A stretch of DNA of 50,434 bases. Source: Deltaproteobacteria bacterium. Its GTDB lineage: Bacteria > Desulfobacterota > GWC2-55-46 > UBA9637. The stretch spans positions 1 to 50,434 of the forward strand of contig JACRNJ010000027.1 of NCBI GenBank assembly GCA_016219285.1. Direction: 5' to 3'. Positions 23,909 to 33,284 of the stretch are shown here, piece after piece. Position 1 is the first letter of the stretch. Every line of letters starts with the position of its first letter. The translations under genes and the position numbers were made by a program. The notes below the pieces were generated by a model that was given only the letters and a program-made list of their open reading frames with translations, searched no databases and was not told the origin of the DNA.

Positions 23909-24274
23909 ATGACTAATAGGGAAAAGGCAAGGCAGGAAAGACTCAGGAAGGCGCTTATTGAAAAAAAACGTAAGATGTGGAATGAGCTCAGAAATGAAAT
24001 TTTCAATAAACTCGGCAATGAATACAACAAGCAGTTTGACATGCCGCAGGATTTGGAGGATCAAGCGCTCATTGATGTTATTGAGGATGTGGGCCTGGCG
24101 ATTGCTGATATAAGACGTCAGGAACTTACAAGCATGGATGAGACAATAAGGAAACTTGAGCATGGAACTTATGGCGTGTGCGAAGAGTGCGGAGAAAATA
24201 TAAGTGAGAGGCGGCTTAAGGTCATGCCTTTTACAATGTACTGCGTAAAGTGTCAAAAGAAAACTGAAGGATAG
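23909..24274 (+). CDS. DksA/TraR C4-type zinc finger protein
   Basis: 'DMSMDETIRKLEHG'-type region reading 'GTYGVCEECGENISERRLKVMPFTMYCVKCQ', i.e. CxxC...CxxC of the TraR/DksA family. Confidence 0.88.
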   Translation: MTNREKARQERLRKALIEKKRKMWNELRNEIFNKLGNEYNKQFDMPQDLEDQALIDVIEDVGLAIADIRRQELTSMDETIRKLEHGTYGVCEECGENISERRLKVMPFTMYCVKCQKKTEG

Positions 24275-24289
24275 AGTGGAGGCTGCGGT

Positions 24290-26488
24290 ATGGAAATAAA
24301 GTTGGGCGATATTCTGATAAAAAAAAGTCTTATTACCCGCGATCAGCTTAGAGATGTTTTGATAGCCCAACAGGGAGGAGATGAGAATCTGGGGCTTAAG
24401 CGTGGAGAGAAGCTTGGCAGAGTTCTCCTTGCAAAAGGGCATATTGCCCCTATGGAGTTGGTGAGAATTTTATGTGAGCAAAAAGGGAATATAGATTTTC
24501 TCCTTATAGGCCGCTATCTTGTTGAACCGATGTTGGTTGCGTCAATTGCTGAGAGGGTGGCAGAAAGGTTTAATATCCTCCCTCTGGTATCTATGGATAA
24601 AGATACAATAATAGTAGCCTCCAACATGGTAATTCCAGCTGATGAACATAATGAGATGGAAAACATTATAAGAAAGAAGATAGAGGTAGTGATAGTTGAT
24701 GATAAAAACTTTTCTGATAATATAAAGCTGTGTTACAGCACATTCAAAAAAAGGGGGGTGGGCAGTGTCAGGATTGGCGAGATTCTTGTTAGGGATAAAT
24801 ATCTTTCATATGAAGAACTTGAGGCAGCCCTGCGGGAAAGCGCAAAGACACAGAGATTGCTGGGTAAGGTTCTTATAGAGAATGGGAAGGTAAACAAAGA
24901 AGATTTTTTTCAGATACTTTCTACGCAGAGAAAGCTCCCCCTTGTGTCAGCCTACGATATACTTCCTATACTTGATAAAAACCTTGTAAAAAGCATACCA
25001 AAGGCTTTTTTTTTACGTAATTTAACAGTCCCTTATCTTAAAGAAGGGAACAAGCTCTATACCGTTACTGCCGAGCCTGCCGTAGACCTGGATGAGTTTA
25101 GAAAGGCTATGAAGTGTAAGGAGGTAGATATAAAACTTGCAACATATTCTGATATAGAGATGATATTAAGGACAATATATGACGACACCGAGATGCATGT
25201 AATAGAGGAAAGAAAGGTTAAAGAAGATGAGCTTAAAGATGCGCCCATTGAAGATGAATTGTCTCCTATCACGGCAGAGGATATAGGAACACTGTCTGAA
25301 AAACTTCAGAAAATAAGCAACCACCTCCTTTGGGAGGCTATAAAGATGCGCGCCAGCGATATTCATATAGAAAATTATGAAAAGAATACAGCGGTAAGAT
25401 TTAGGATTGATGGGACATTGTATGATATAAAACATCTTCAGATTAACAGAAACAACGCAGGCGGGATAGTTAATGTTATAAAGGTGCAGTCAAATTTGGA
25501 TATATCGGAAAGGAGGCTGCCGCAGGGCGGTAGGTTCAGAAAAAAGACAATGGATGGCGGTATATATGACTTTAGGGTTCAAAGCCAGCCTACACTTCAT
25601 GGTGAGAATCTTGTATTGAGAGTATTGAATCAAACCAGCGCTTTTCTTGCTTTAGATGAGATAGGGTTTTCATCTGACGTTAAAGTCAAGTATGAAAAAT
25701 TGATAAAAAATCCTTCCGGTTTGATATTGATAACAGGCCCTACAGGCAGCGGGAAGACAACCACCCTGTATTCAACATTAAGCATCTTAAGCAAAGGGCT
25801 GGGTAAAAAGGTAGTCACAATAGAAGACCCGGTGGAATATTCCCTTGAGAGGGTGCAGCAATCGCAGGTCAAAGATGATATAGGCTATACCTTTGCCCAA
25901 GCTGTCAGGGCATTTCTGAGACAAGACCCGGATATTATGCTAATTGGCGAAATAAGGGACCACGAAACAGCTATAGAGGCTATGAGGGCAAGTCAGACCG
26001 GGCATCTCGTTTTTTCAACCCTTCATACCAATAATACCATTGAATCTGTCCAACGCCTGATAGATCTGGATATAAATCCCAGTACCCTTGCTTCTGAATT
26101 ATTGCTTATTATATCCCAGAGGCTTGCCAAGAAAATTTGTCCTGATTGTAAAAAAGAATATAGACCCAGCAAAGAACTTCTTGACAGTTTTTACCCCTAC
26201 GGTGTTCCTTCAGGTCTTGTATTTTATCAAGGCGCAGGCTGCAAAGATTGCGGTTTCACAGGGTACAAGGGCAGAATCGCAATAATGGAGTTTTGGTTTA
26301 TAGATACGGAAAGCAAACGTCTTATAATAGAAAAGGCTGATTTCAACGAAATGCTTGCCAGTAGTCTGAAGAGTGGAATGGTTCCCATAATAAAAGATGC
26401 CCTTATGAAGGTTGAGGCAGGCATAATACCTCTTGATGAGATTCCCAATATAGTGCCATATTTCCAGATAATAAACTGGAAGGATTAG
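24290..26488 (+). CDS. GspE/PilB-type secretion/pilus ATPase
   Basis: 'KLGDILIKKSLITRDQLRDVLIAQQ' (N-terminal MshEN-like), Walker A 'GPTGSGKTTTLYSTLS', 'LRQDPDIMLIGEIRDHETAIEAMRASQTGHLVFSTLHTN', 'CPDCKKEY' zinc motif. Confidence 0.95.
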   Translation: MEIKLGDILIKKSLITRDQLRDVLIAQQGGDENLGLKRGEKLGRVLLAKGHIAPMELVRILCEQKGNIDFLLIGRYLVEPMLVASIAERVAERFNILPLVSMDKDTIIVASNMVIPADEHNEMENIIRKKIEVVIVDDKNFSDNIKLCYSTFKKRGVGSVRIGEILVRDKYLSYEELEAALRESAKTQRLLGKVLIENGKVNKEDFFQILSTQRKLPLVSAYDILPILDKNLVKSIPKAFFLRNLTVPYLKEGNKLYTVTAEPAVDLDEFRKAMKCKEVDIKLATYSDIEMILRTIYDDTEMHVIEERKVKEDELKDAPIEDELSPITAEDIGTLSEKLQKISNHLLWEAIKMRASDIHIENYEKNTAVRFRIDGTLYDIKHLQINRNNAGGIVNVIKVQSNLDISERRLPQGGRFRKKTMDGGIYDFRVQSQPTLHGENLVLRVLNQTSAFLALDEIGFSSDVKVKYEKLIKNPSGLILITGPTGSGKTTTLYSTLSILSKGLGKKVVTIEDPVEYSLERVQQSQVKDDIGYTFAQAVRAFLRQDPDIMLIGEIRDHETAIEAMRASQTGHLVFSTLHTNNTIESVQRLIDLDINPSTLASELLLIISQRLAKKICPDCKKEYRPSKELLDSFYPYGVPSGLVFYQGAGCKDCGFTGYKGRIAIMEFWFIDTESKRLIIEKADFNEMLASSLKSGMVPIIKDALMKVEAGIIPLDEIPNIVPYFQIINWKD

Positions 26489-26541
26489 GGTTCGCGTTTT
26501 ATTGCAGAGGAGAAAGAAGTTATATCCATATAAAAATGTAG

Positions 26542-26764
26542 ATGCAGTCTTTTCAACCCGCCTATATCCGCCTGTATGAGACAGGGGAGCTTTCCAAAAG
26601 AACCGACACACCGAACAGAATGCTTGAGGGCTGCCATCTCTGCCCGAGGAATTGCAAAGGAGGCGCTAAAAGAGATGCACAGGCAGGTCGGCGATTTGGC
26701 AATTGATAAAAGGGGAATAGCACAGACTACATCGGTTTCCTCCCTAAACCTGATATTTCTATAG
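26542..26764 (+). pseudogene. Radical SAM (PflX/COG1313-like) pseudogene with internal deletion
   Basis: Frame 1: QSFQPAYIRLYETGELSKRTDTPNRMLEGCHLCPRNCK. It then switches to frame 2: EALKEMHRQVGDLAIDKRGIAQ, which belongs far downstream in such proteins. Confidence 0.6.
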
Positions 26765-26929
26765 AAGATGTTATTTCCTCATTACAGCGGCCTCAATTTT
26801 TCTTGCCCGCAACGGTTACACCTTGATTGCGGCAAATAAGGAGTTGGAGCGGTTTACTTCTACTGTGGCTGCTGAAAATAGAGAGTTGAGAGAACTCTCA
26901 TCCTGGTTTAAGAAACACTCCAGATTATA

Positions 26930-27367
26930 ATGAAGACAGAGCGTCAAATCTCATCAGGCGGTGTTATCTATCGCGCAGTAAACGGTAAAGCCGAAGTTGC
27001 CCTCATTGCCGTAAAAGAGGGCAAAGTCTGGTGTCTTCCCAAGGGTTTGAGGGAAAACGGCGAGAGTATTGCCAGAACAGCGCACAGAGAAGTTAAAGAA
27101 GAAACAGGACTGGACGGCAAGATTATAAAACTGATTGACCATATTCAATATTTTTATGCGCATAAAGAAGAGAGGGAGACAAAACGGTTTTTCAAAATTG
27201 TCTACTTTTTTCTCATGGAATATACTCAAGGGGATATGAAAAATCATGACAGCGAAGTTAATGACTGCCAATGGTTTCCAATTGATGATGCAATAAAGAT
27301 GGTTTAATATAAAGATGAAAAAGAGATTTTAAAAGAGGCAAAAAAGATGATTGCAGCGCAACGGTAA
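26930..27367 (+). pseudogene. NUDIX hydrolase with an in-frame TAA at 27305-27307
   Basis: NUDIX box 'GLRENGESIARTAHREVKEETGLDG'. Reading through the stop gives YKDEKEILKEAKKMIAAQR* in the same frame. Confidence 0.7.
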
Positions 27368-27562
27368 CTATATATATAAAGGAGTGGAATGTCGCATATG
27401 CTTAACCCGAAAAATAAAAATCGAATGTATTTTTTGGGTTTAGGTATGTCCTGATGCCTTTTGAGAAATTGAAATATGTTGCAAGTTAGAGATAAATACA
27501 TTAAAATACTCTCTAAAATAAGCCATCAAAATTGGATACAAACAGAGTCTAAATACTCACAC

Positions 27563-27590
27563 TGGGGACAGATTTCAAATCTGTCCCCAA
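27563..27590. repeat. Perfect hairpin: GGGGACAGATTT-caAATCTGTCCCC
   Basis: ctggggacagatttcaaatctgtccccaa upstream of the membrane complex operon. Confidence 0.6.
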
Positions 27591-27700
27591 GTATGCTCCG
27601 TTTTGTCCAGCCAGCTTTGCACCCGAAAAAGAAAACCCAAATGCATTTTTCAGGTTGAAAACTTATGAAGAATATTTTAAAAATTTGAGGCGGTAAAAAA

Positions 27701-29782
27701 GTGACCTTTTCACCAGTCGGCGCGGCCTCTTCTTCTGTACTGTTGTTTTTCCTGTTAGCGGCAGCGGCTCTATTATTAAAACGCAACCAGCGCCTCTTAA
27801 TTACTGCTGGTTTTTCACTGGCAGCAGTTGCTTCACTGCTTGCAGTTGCAGCAGGGGGCTTAGTTGTCTGGAGCGGCCTTATCCATAAGCTCATCCTACC
27901 CATAGGTCTGCCTGACCTTCCCTTTCATTTAAGACTTGACCCATTATCAGGTTTTTTCCTCACCGTTATCGGCCTGCTCGGTTTTTTTGTATCTATCTAC
28001 TCAATAGGTTATTGCAGAGGATTCTTAGGCAAGAGATCTGTCACATATCTTGTAATATTCTACGCTCTGTTTATGGCAGGCATGTTGTTGGTGGTTGTGG
28101 CGGATGATGCATTCTTTTTCATAATCTCGTGGGAGATTATGGCAGCTGCCTCTTATTTCCTGGTGATGTTTGAAGACGAACATGCTGAAAACAGGAAAGC
28201 CGCCTTTTTGTATCTGGTGGTTGCCCACATCGGGGCTATTGCCATCCTTCTATCCTTCGGTGTTATGGCTGGTTTTGCCGCAGGAGTTGAAGAAGGCTTT
28301 AATGGTTACACCTTCGATGCCATGCGCGAGGCAAAGTTTCCAACAGGATGGGCAACATTAGCCTTTCTTCTTGCATTTTTTGGATTTGCCGCAAAGGCAG
28401 GCGTGATACCTTTACATGTGTGGCTTCCAGAGGCGCACCCTGTTGCGCCTTCCAATGTATCTGCATTAATGAGCGGGGTTATGCTCAAGACCGCTATCTA
28501 CGGCATAATACGAATTGCATTTGACCTTATCCATGTATTTCCGTGGTGGTGGGGGGCTATGGTGCTGGTGCTGGGGGTGATTACTGCTGTCATGGGGATA
28601 CTCTATGCTGTCATGCAGCAAGACCTTAAACGATTGCTTGCATATTCATCCGTGGAAAATATTGGGGTCATCATTATTGGCATTGGCCTTGCCATGATAT
28701 TTACTTCGTTTAAGCTGCCAGTTCTCGCAGCCCTTGCCTTAATAGCCGGGCTTTATCACACTTTGAATCACGCAATGTTCAAAGGGTTTTTATTCATGGG
28801 CGCAGGGGCAGTTCTTCATGCAACACAAGAGCGCAATATGGAAAAGATGGGAGGGCTTATTCACAAAATGCCGTGGACTGCCGCCCTGTTTCTTGTAGGT
28901 TGTATCTCCATCTCAGCCCTGCCGCCTTTCAACGGTTTTGTCTCAGAATGGCTTACATTTCAGGCATTTCTGTTTACCCCTGCGCTGCCTAACGCATTGC
29001 TGAAGCTGCTTATACCGCTTGGCGCAGCCCTTCTTGCACTGGCGGCCGCATTAGCTGCCGCATGTTTTGTCAAGGCATATGGTGTAACATTTTTAGGCCA
29101 CTGGCGGGGACACAACCCCCTAAATCCCCCTTTGTTAAGGGGGACTAAGGGGGTTGTAGAGGTTGATTGGTTCATGCGTTTGGGAATGATTTTGACAGCA
29201 TTTTCGTGTCTTGCCCTCGGGGTTCTGCCAACGGTTGTAATAGGCTGGATGGATACCATATCTGAGCAGATGGTTGGGACAAAGATTGCCGCTTCTGCCG
29301 GAGCATTTGGCTGGGTGTGGCTTACGCCTGTCAGCCATGAAAGGGCATCTTACTCAGGACCCATTGTCTTTTTAGGCATTCTTGCAGTTGTATGCGCAAC
29401 CTATCTGTTATTGCATGTCCGCCGTACTGCTATCCACAGAGCGCCAATATGGGACTGCGGTTTTGAAAAACTGACCGGCAGAATGCAGTATACCGCCACA
29501 TCGTTTTCCATGCCCATCCGCAGGATATTTGGATTTCTTTTCAACATTAAGGAGCAGGTAAGAATAACCCCCCCTGTCCCCCCCTGTAATAAAGGGGGGG
29601 TAGGGGGGTTGCATTATCACCTCCGAGTAAGAGATAGATTCTGGGGCTGGATTTATGAACCAATATCCGATGTTAGTTTCTGGGTTGCGCGCAAGGTTGG
29701 AATGCTTCAGCAGGGGAAAATACATATTTACCTTATATATTCTTTTGTAACGATTATCATACTCTTGATGTTTTTCAGATGA
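27701..29782 (+). CDS. Hydrogenase-4 subunit B-like / NuoL-family proton-translocating subunit (Ehr/Hyf type)
   Basis: 'LRLDPLSGFFLTVIGLLGFFVSIYSIGYCRG', 'SWEIMAAASYFLVMFE', 'GVIPLHVWLPEAHPVAPSNVSALMSGVMLKTAIYG', 'LAYSSVENIGVI'. Confidence 0.92.
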   Translation: MTFSPVGAASSSVLLFFLLAAAALLLKRNQRLLITAGFSLAAVASLLAVAAGGLVVWSGLIHKLILPIGLPDLPFHLRLDPLSGFFLTVIGLLGFFVSIYSIGYCRGFLGKRSVTYLVIFYALFMAGMLLVVVADDAFFFIISWEIMAAASYFLVMFEDEHAENRKAAFLYLVVAHIGAIAILLSFGVMAGFAAGVEEGFNGYTFDAMREAKFPTGWATLAFLLAFFGFAAKAGVIPLHVWLPEAHPVAPSNVSALMSGVMLKTAIYGIIRIAFDLIHVFPWWWGAMVLVLGVITAVMGILYAVMQQDLKRLLAYSSVENIGVIIIGIGLAMIFTSFKLPVLAALALIAGLYHTLNHAMFKGFLFMGAGAVLHATQERNMEKMGGLIHKMPWTAALFLVGCISISALPPFNGFVSEWLTFQAFLFTPALPNALLKLLIPLGAALLALAAALAAACFVKAYGVTFLGHWRGHNPLNPPLLRGTKGVVEVDWFMRLGMILTAFSCLALGVLPTVVIGWMDTISEQMVGTKIAASAGAFGWVWLTPVSHERASYSGPIVFLGILAVVCATYLLLHVRRTAIHRAPIWDCGFEKLTGRMQYTATSFSMPIRRIFGFLFNIKEQVRITPPVPPCNKGGVGGLHYHLRVRDRFWGWIYEPISDVSFWVARKVGMLQQGKIHIYLIYSFVTIIILLMFFR

Positions 29783-30720
29783 TTTATCCAATCGTAATAG
29801 AAATATTGCAGACCCTAATCCTCCTTGCGGCTGCCCCAGCATTTATCGGCTGGATAAGGATGGTAAAATGCTGGTTTCAAGGCCGCACATCTCCAGGCAT
29901 TTTTCAGCCTTACAGGGATATTGCAAAACTCTTTTCAAAAGATGTTGTGTTGGCTGAAAATGCATCCTGGATATTCCGCTTTACCCCTTACCTTGTGTTT
30001 GGAGCTACGGTGCTCATGGCAGGAATTATCCCGATACTTTCCGTTGACCTGCCTTTTTCGGCCACAGCAGATGTTATTGCACTGGTAGCTCTTTTTGCCA
30101 TCGCAAGATTTTTTACAGCGCTGGCAGGCATGGATATTGGTACTGCCTTTGGTGGTATGGGTTCAAGCAGAGAGATGACAATTGCGTCACTTGCCGAGCC
30201 AGCCATGCTTATGGCAATTTTTACTGTATCGTTAGTAAGCCAATCTACCTCTCTGTCTCAAATGGTGCAAGTGGTTGCCCACGGCCAATTCATTCTGAGG
30301 CCGTCTCTTGCATTCGCGCTTTTGGCATTCATACTGATTACTTTGGCTGAGACGGGAAGGGTGCCTGTAGATAATCCGGCCACTCATCTGGAGCTTACGA
30401 TGATACATGAGGCAATGATACTGGAATATTCAGGCAGGCACCTTGCGCTCATTGAATGGGCGGGGATGATGAAGCTCTTTATATTTGCTGTCTTGGGAAT
30501 AGCATTGTTTCTGCCATGGGGTGTTGCAGCTACAGGCGTTCTGACCGGCATACCTGCAGCATTTTTATTTTTAATAGTAAAGCTTGGTTTTATAGGTATC
30601 GTCCTTGTATTGATAGAAACAGGCCTGGCAAAGATGCGCATATTCCGCGTGCCTGAATTTCTCGGAAGTGCATTCCTGTTTGCAACCCTGGGGATGCTTT
30701 CTTATTTTATGTTGGAATAA
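29779..30720 (+). CDS. HyfC/HycD (NuoH-like) membrane subunit
   Basis: 'GWIRMVKCWFQGRTSPGIFQPYRDIAKLFSKDVVLAENASWIFRFTPYLVFGA', 'AETGRVPVDNPATHLELTMIHEAMILEYSGRHLALIEW'. Confidence 0.93.
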   Translation: MIYPIVIEILQTLILLAAAPAFIGWIRMVKCWFQGRTSPGIFQPYRDIAKLFSKDVVLAENASWIFRFTPYLVFGATVLMAGIIPILSVDLPFSATADVIALVALFAIARFFTALAGMDIGTAFGGMGSSREMTIASLAEPAMLMAIFTVSLVSQSTSLSQMVQVVAHGQFILRPSLAFALLAFILITLAETGRVPVDNPATHLELTMIHEAMILEYSGRHLALIEWAGMMKLFIFAVLGIALFLPWGVAATGVLTGIPAAFLFLIVKLGFIGIVLVLIETGLAKMRIFRVPEFLGSAFLFATLGMLSYFMLE

Positions 30721-30721
30721 T

Positions 30722-30793
30722 CTGGATTTTAGATTGCAGATTTACGATTTTAGATTTTAAATCGTAAATCCCAAATCGTAAATCGTAAATATT
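30722..30793. repeat. ATTTACGATT-type repeat
   Basis: tggattttagattgcagatttacgattttagattttaaatcgtaaatcccaaatcgtaaatcgtaaat. Confidence 0.7.
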
Positions 30794-31453
30794 ATGAACC
30801 TTGCCGCCCAAATAAACAGCCTGCTTGCAGCGCTTATTCTCCTTACAGCCTTTGGCCTTCTTGTGCAGAAGAGGATGTATGGACTTCTGCATATATTTGC
30901 GTGGCAAGGGTTATTCCTTTCCGTAAGCACGGCTGTAGTAGGTTATGCGGCAGGGACGCATCATCTTTATATATCGTCTGTTCTGACTTTGCTCCTTAAA
31001 GTCATTCTCTTGCCGTATATACTTCATGTGCTTATACAGCGATTGCAGATACACAAAGAAATAGAAACTGTTGTAAATGTGCCGACAACCATGCTGATTG
31101 GCATTGCACTGGTGATATTTTCATACCATCTGACTGCGCCAATCCGCGAGCTCTCTACCCTTGTAACCCGTTCTACGCTTGCGGTTGCGCTGGCAACAGT
31201 TATGATAGGACTTTTGATGATGATTACCCGGCGGCACGCAGTAACCCAGATAATAGGGTTTCTTGCAATGGAGAATGGATTGTTCTTTGCCGCTACCAGC
31301 GCAACATACGGAATGCCGCTTGTCGTGGAGCTTGGTGTAGCTTTGGATATCCTGATAGCTGCATTTATCTTCGGTATATTCTTCTTCCACATCCGCACCA
31401 CATTTGACAGTCTTGATGTGAAACAGATGGCAAAGCTTAAGGAGGAGGACTGA
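30794..31453 (+). CDS. HyfE-like membrane subunit (NuoK-like C-terminus)
   Basis: 'LTAFGLLVQKRMYGLLHIFAWQGLFLSVSTAVVGY', 'RRHAVTQIIGFLAMENGLFFAATSATYGMPLVVELGVALDILIAAFIFGIFFFHI'. Confidence 0.9.
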   Translation: MNLAAQINSLLAALILLTAFGLLVQKRMYGLLHIFAWQGLFLSVSTAVVGYAAGTHHLYISSVLTLLLKVILLPYILHVLIQRLQIHKEIETVVNVPTTMLIGIALVIFSYHLTAPIRELSTLVTRSTLAVALATVMIGLLMMITRRHAVTQIIGFLAMENGLFFAATSATYGMPLVVELGVALDILIAAFIFGIFFFHIRTTFDSLDVKQMAKLKEED

Positions 31454-31454
31454 A

Positions 31455-31530
31455 TAAAATTTTAGATTTACGATTTCAGATTTTGGATTTAAATTCTTAA
31501 AATCGTAATTCGTAAATCGTAATTCGTAAA
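31455..31530. repeat. ATTTACGATT-type repeat
   Basis: aaaattttagatttacgatttcagattttggatttaaattcttaaaatcgtaattcgtaaatcgtaattcgtaaat. Confidence 0.7.
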
Positions 31531-31535
31531 TTCAT

Positions 31536-32984
31536 ATGACGCTTTTAATTCTGCTCAGCATATCATTGCTATCAGCAATTACCCTTGCCTTTGTGGGCGA
31601 CAGGAAGATTGCCACTGAGATAAATATACTTGGGTCTGCGGCTACATTTTTTGCAGGGGTTGGACTTGCAGTTCAGGTTTATATGCAGGGCCCGATGCTG
31701 GCTGCCGGAAAGTTCTTTTTTGTTGATGCCTTTAATGTATATCTTGCGGTGCTCACCTCTTTTGTCTCCATGACAACAGCCATCTTCAGCAGAAGATATA
31801 TGCGTCGTGAAAGAGAGCATGGCCGTGTAGGACACTGGGGCATGCGTTTCTATCATGCCATGTTTCAGCTATTTATCTTTGCCATGCTTCTGGCGCTCTT
31901 AACCAATAATATCGGCGTGTTGTGGATAGCAATGGAGCTTGCCACTTTATCCACTGTCTTGCTGGTTTCCCTTTATCGCACCCCTACAGCAATTGAGGCG
32001 GCATGGAAATATTTTATACTATGTGGCGTTGGAATTGCATTAGCGCTATTTGGAACAGTGCTTCTCTATTTTGCAGCAGAAAGGGTTTTGGGCGAAGGCG
32101 GTGAAGCGCTTCTCTGGACAAACCTGAATCAGGTAAAAAGCCTGCTTGAGCCAACTGTTTTGTCGCTTGCCTTTGTATTTTTAATGGTTGGTTACGGCAC
32201 AAAGGTCGGGCTTGTTCCTCTTCACAACTGGCTTCCTGATGCTCACAGCGAAGGCCCTACACCGATATCCGCCGTGCTTTCAGGACTGCTCTTAAATATT
32301 GCGCTCTATGCGCTGGTTAGATGCAAGGTTCTTGTTGATGGAGCTACAGGCACACACCAGGCAGGCTATATAATGATGGGATTTGGTCTTCTTTCTATTC
32401 TGGTTGCCGCCTTTTCCATCTTGAGACAGAAGGATATAAAAAGGATGTTTGCGTATTCATCCATTGAACATATGGGCATAGCAACCTTTGCATTCGGCCT
32501 GGGCGGGCCAATAGCCACATTCGGAGCGCTACTGCACATGTTGGTTCACAGCCTGACCAAGTCGGCAATATTTTTTACCGTGGGGCATGCATCCCAGATG
32601 AATGAAACGCAGGAGATGAGCAAGATAAAGGGGCTTATCAAAGGAAACCCTCTTGTTGGTTGGGGGCTTATGTTCGGTGTTATGGCAATTGTGGGAATGC
32701 CCCCCTTTGGTGTTTTTGTGAGCGAGTTTTTAATACTGACCGCAACAATAAAGAATGCGCCGCTCTTAACACCTCTGCTCTTGGTAGGGCTTGTCGTTGC
32801 ATTTGCAGCGCTTTTTAGAAGGGTTCAACCAATGGTAGCCGGTGAGATTCCGGCAAACCAGCAGTTTTTAAAAGTCGCCCATATACCGGTAATTTTGCAC
32901 ATGGTATTGGTGCTTATTATCGGTCTATATATGCCAAATTTTCTGGCAGAATGGTTTCACACTGCGGCTGGGTTGTTGAAGTGA
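31536..32984 (+). CDS. HyfF-like / NuoN/M-family proton-translocating subunit
   Basis: 'LWIAMELATLSTVLLVSLYRTPTAIEAAWKYFILCGVGIALALFG', 'KVGLVPLHNWLPDAHSEGPTPISAVLSGLLLNIALYALVR', 'FAYSSIEHMGIATFAFGLG'. Confidence 0.93.
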   Translation: MTLLILLSISLLSAITLAFVGDRKIATEINILGSAATFFAGVGLAVQVYMQGPMLAAGKFFFVDAFNVYLAVLTSFVSMTTAIFSRRYMRREREHGRVGHWGMRFYHAMFQLFIFAMLLALLTNNIGVLWIAMELATLSTVLLVSLYRTPTAIEAAWKYFILCGVGIALALFGTVLLYFAAERVLGEGGEALLWTNLNQVKSLLEPTVLSLAFVFLMVGYGTKVGLVPLHNWLPDAHSEGPTPISAVLSGLLLNIALYALVRCKVLVDGATGTHQAGYIMMGFGLLSILVAAFSILRQKDIKRMFAYSSIEHMGIATFAFGLGGPIATFGALLHMLVHSLTKSAIFFTVGHASQMNETQEMSKIKGLIKGNPLVGWGLMFGVMAIVGMPPFGVFVSEFLILTATIKNAPLLTPLLLVGLVVAFAALFRRVQPMVAGEIPANQQFLKVAHIPVILHMVLVLIIGLYMPNFLAEWFHTAAGLLK

Positions 32985-32987
32985 GTG

Positions 32988-33167
32988 TGTTCACGCTCAC
33001 AATGCCCACCTGCTGTGTTATCGCTGCGGCTTCTGCGCTCAAGATATCTGTAGTTTGCCCATTTATGGGCGTATCCCCGCTTAAAGCCTGCGGGGACAGG
33101 TTTAAAAACGCCGATAAATCGGTAAACTACAACCGCCTTGCATCTGGACGATTTTTGAACGTGAACA
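32988..33167. repeat. Composite repeat element (TGTTCACG...CGTGAACA ends; internal GTAGTTTGCCCATTTATGGGCG...CGCCGATAAATCGGTAAACTAC)
   Basis: Inverted ends and nested hairpins between the hyfF-like and hyfG-like genes; inner motif also near 35.67 and 35.93 kb. Confidence 0.6.
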
Positions 33168-33284
33168 TATAGATTCAAAATGAAGAAAAAAGACAGATAG
33201 AAAATAAACTTATCAAAAAACATCTTGAATATAGCAAGCAGGGTGGGCTGAGCCCGCCTTCAATACTAAACCAAGTTTCGATAT

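Noticed and set aside
17917-26764. A complete AmmeMemoRadiSam system formed by the MEMO gene and the radical SAM remnant
   Set aside because: The remnant resembles PflX-type proteins rather than the AmrS partner, is 8 kb away, and no AMMECR1 gene is visible.
30707-30907. Short ORFs translating repeat DNA (e.g. 30707-30907, 27304-27501)
   Set aside because: Translations such as 'YDLRFGIYDLKSKIVNLQSK' come from low-complexity palindromic repeats.
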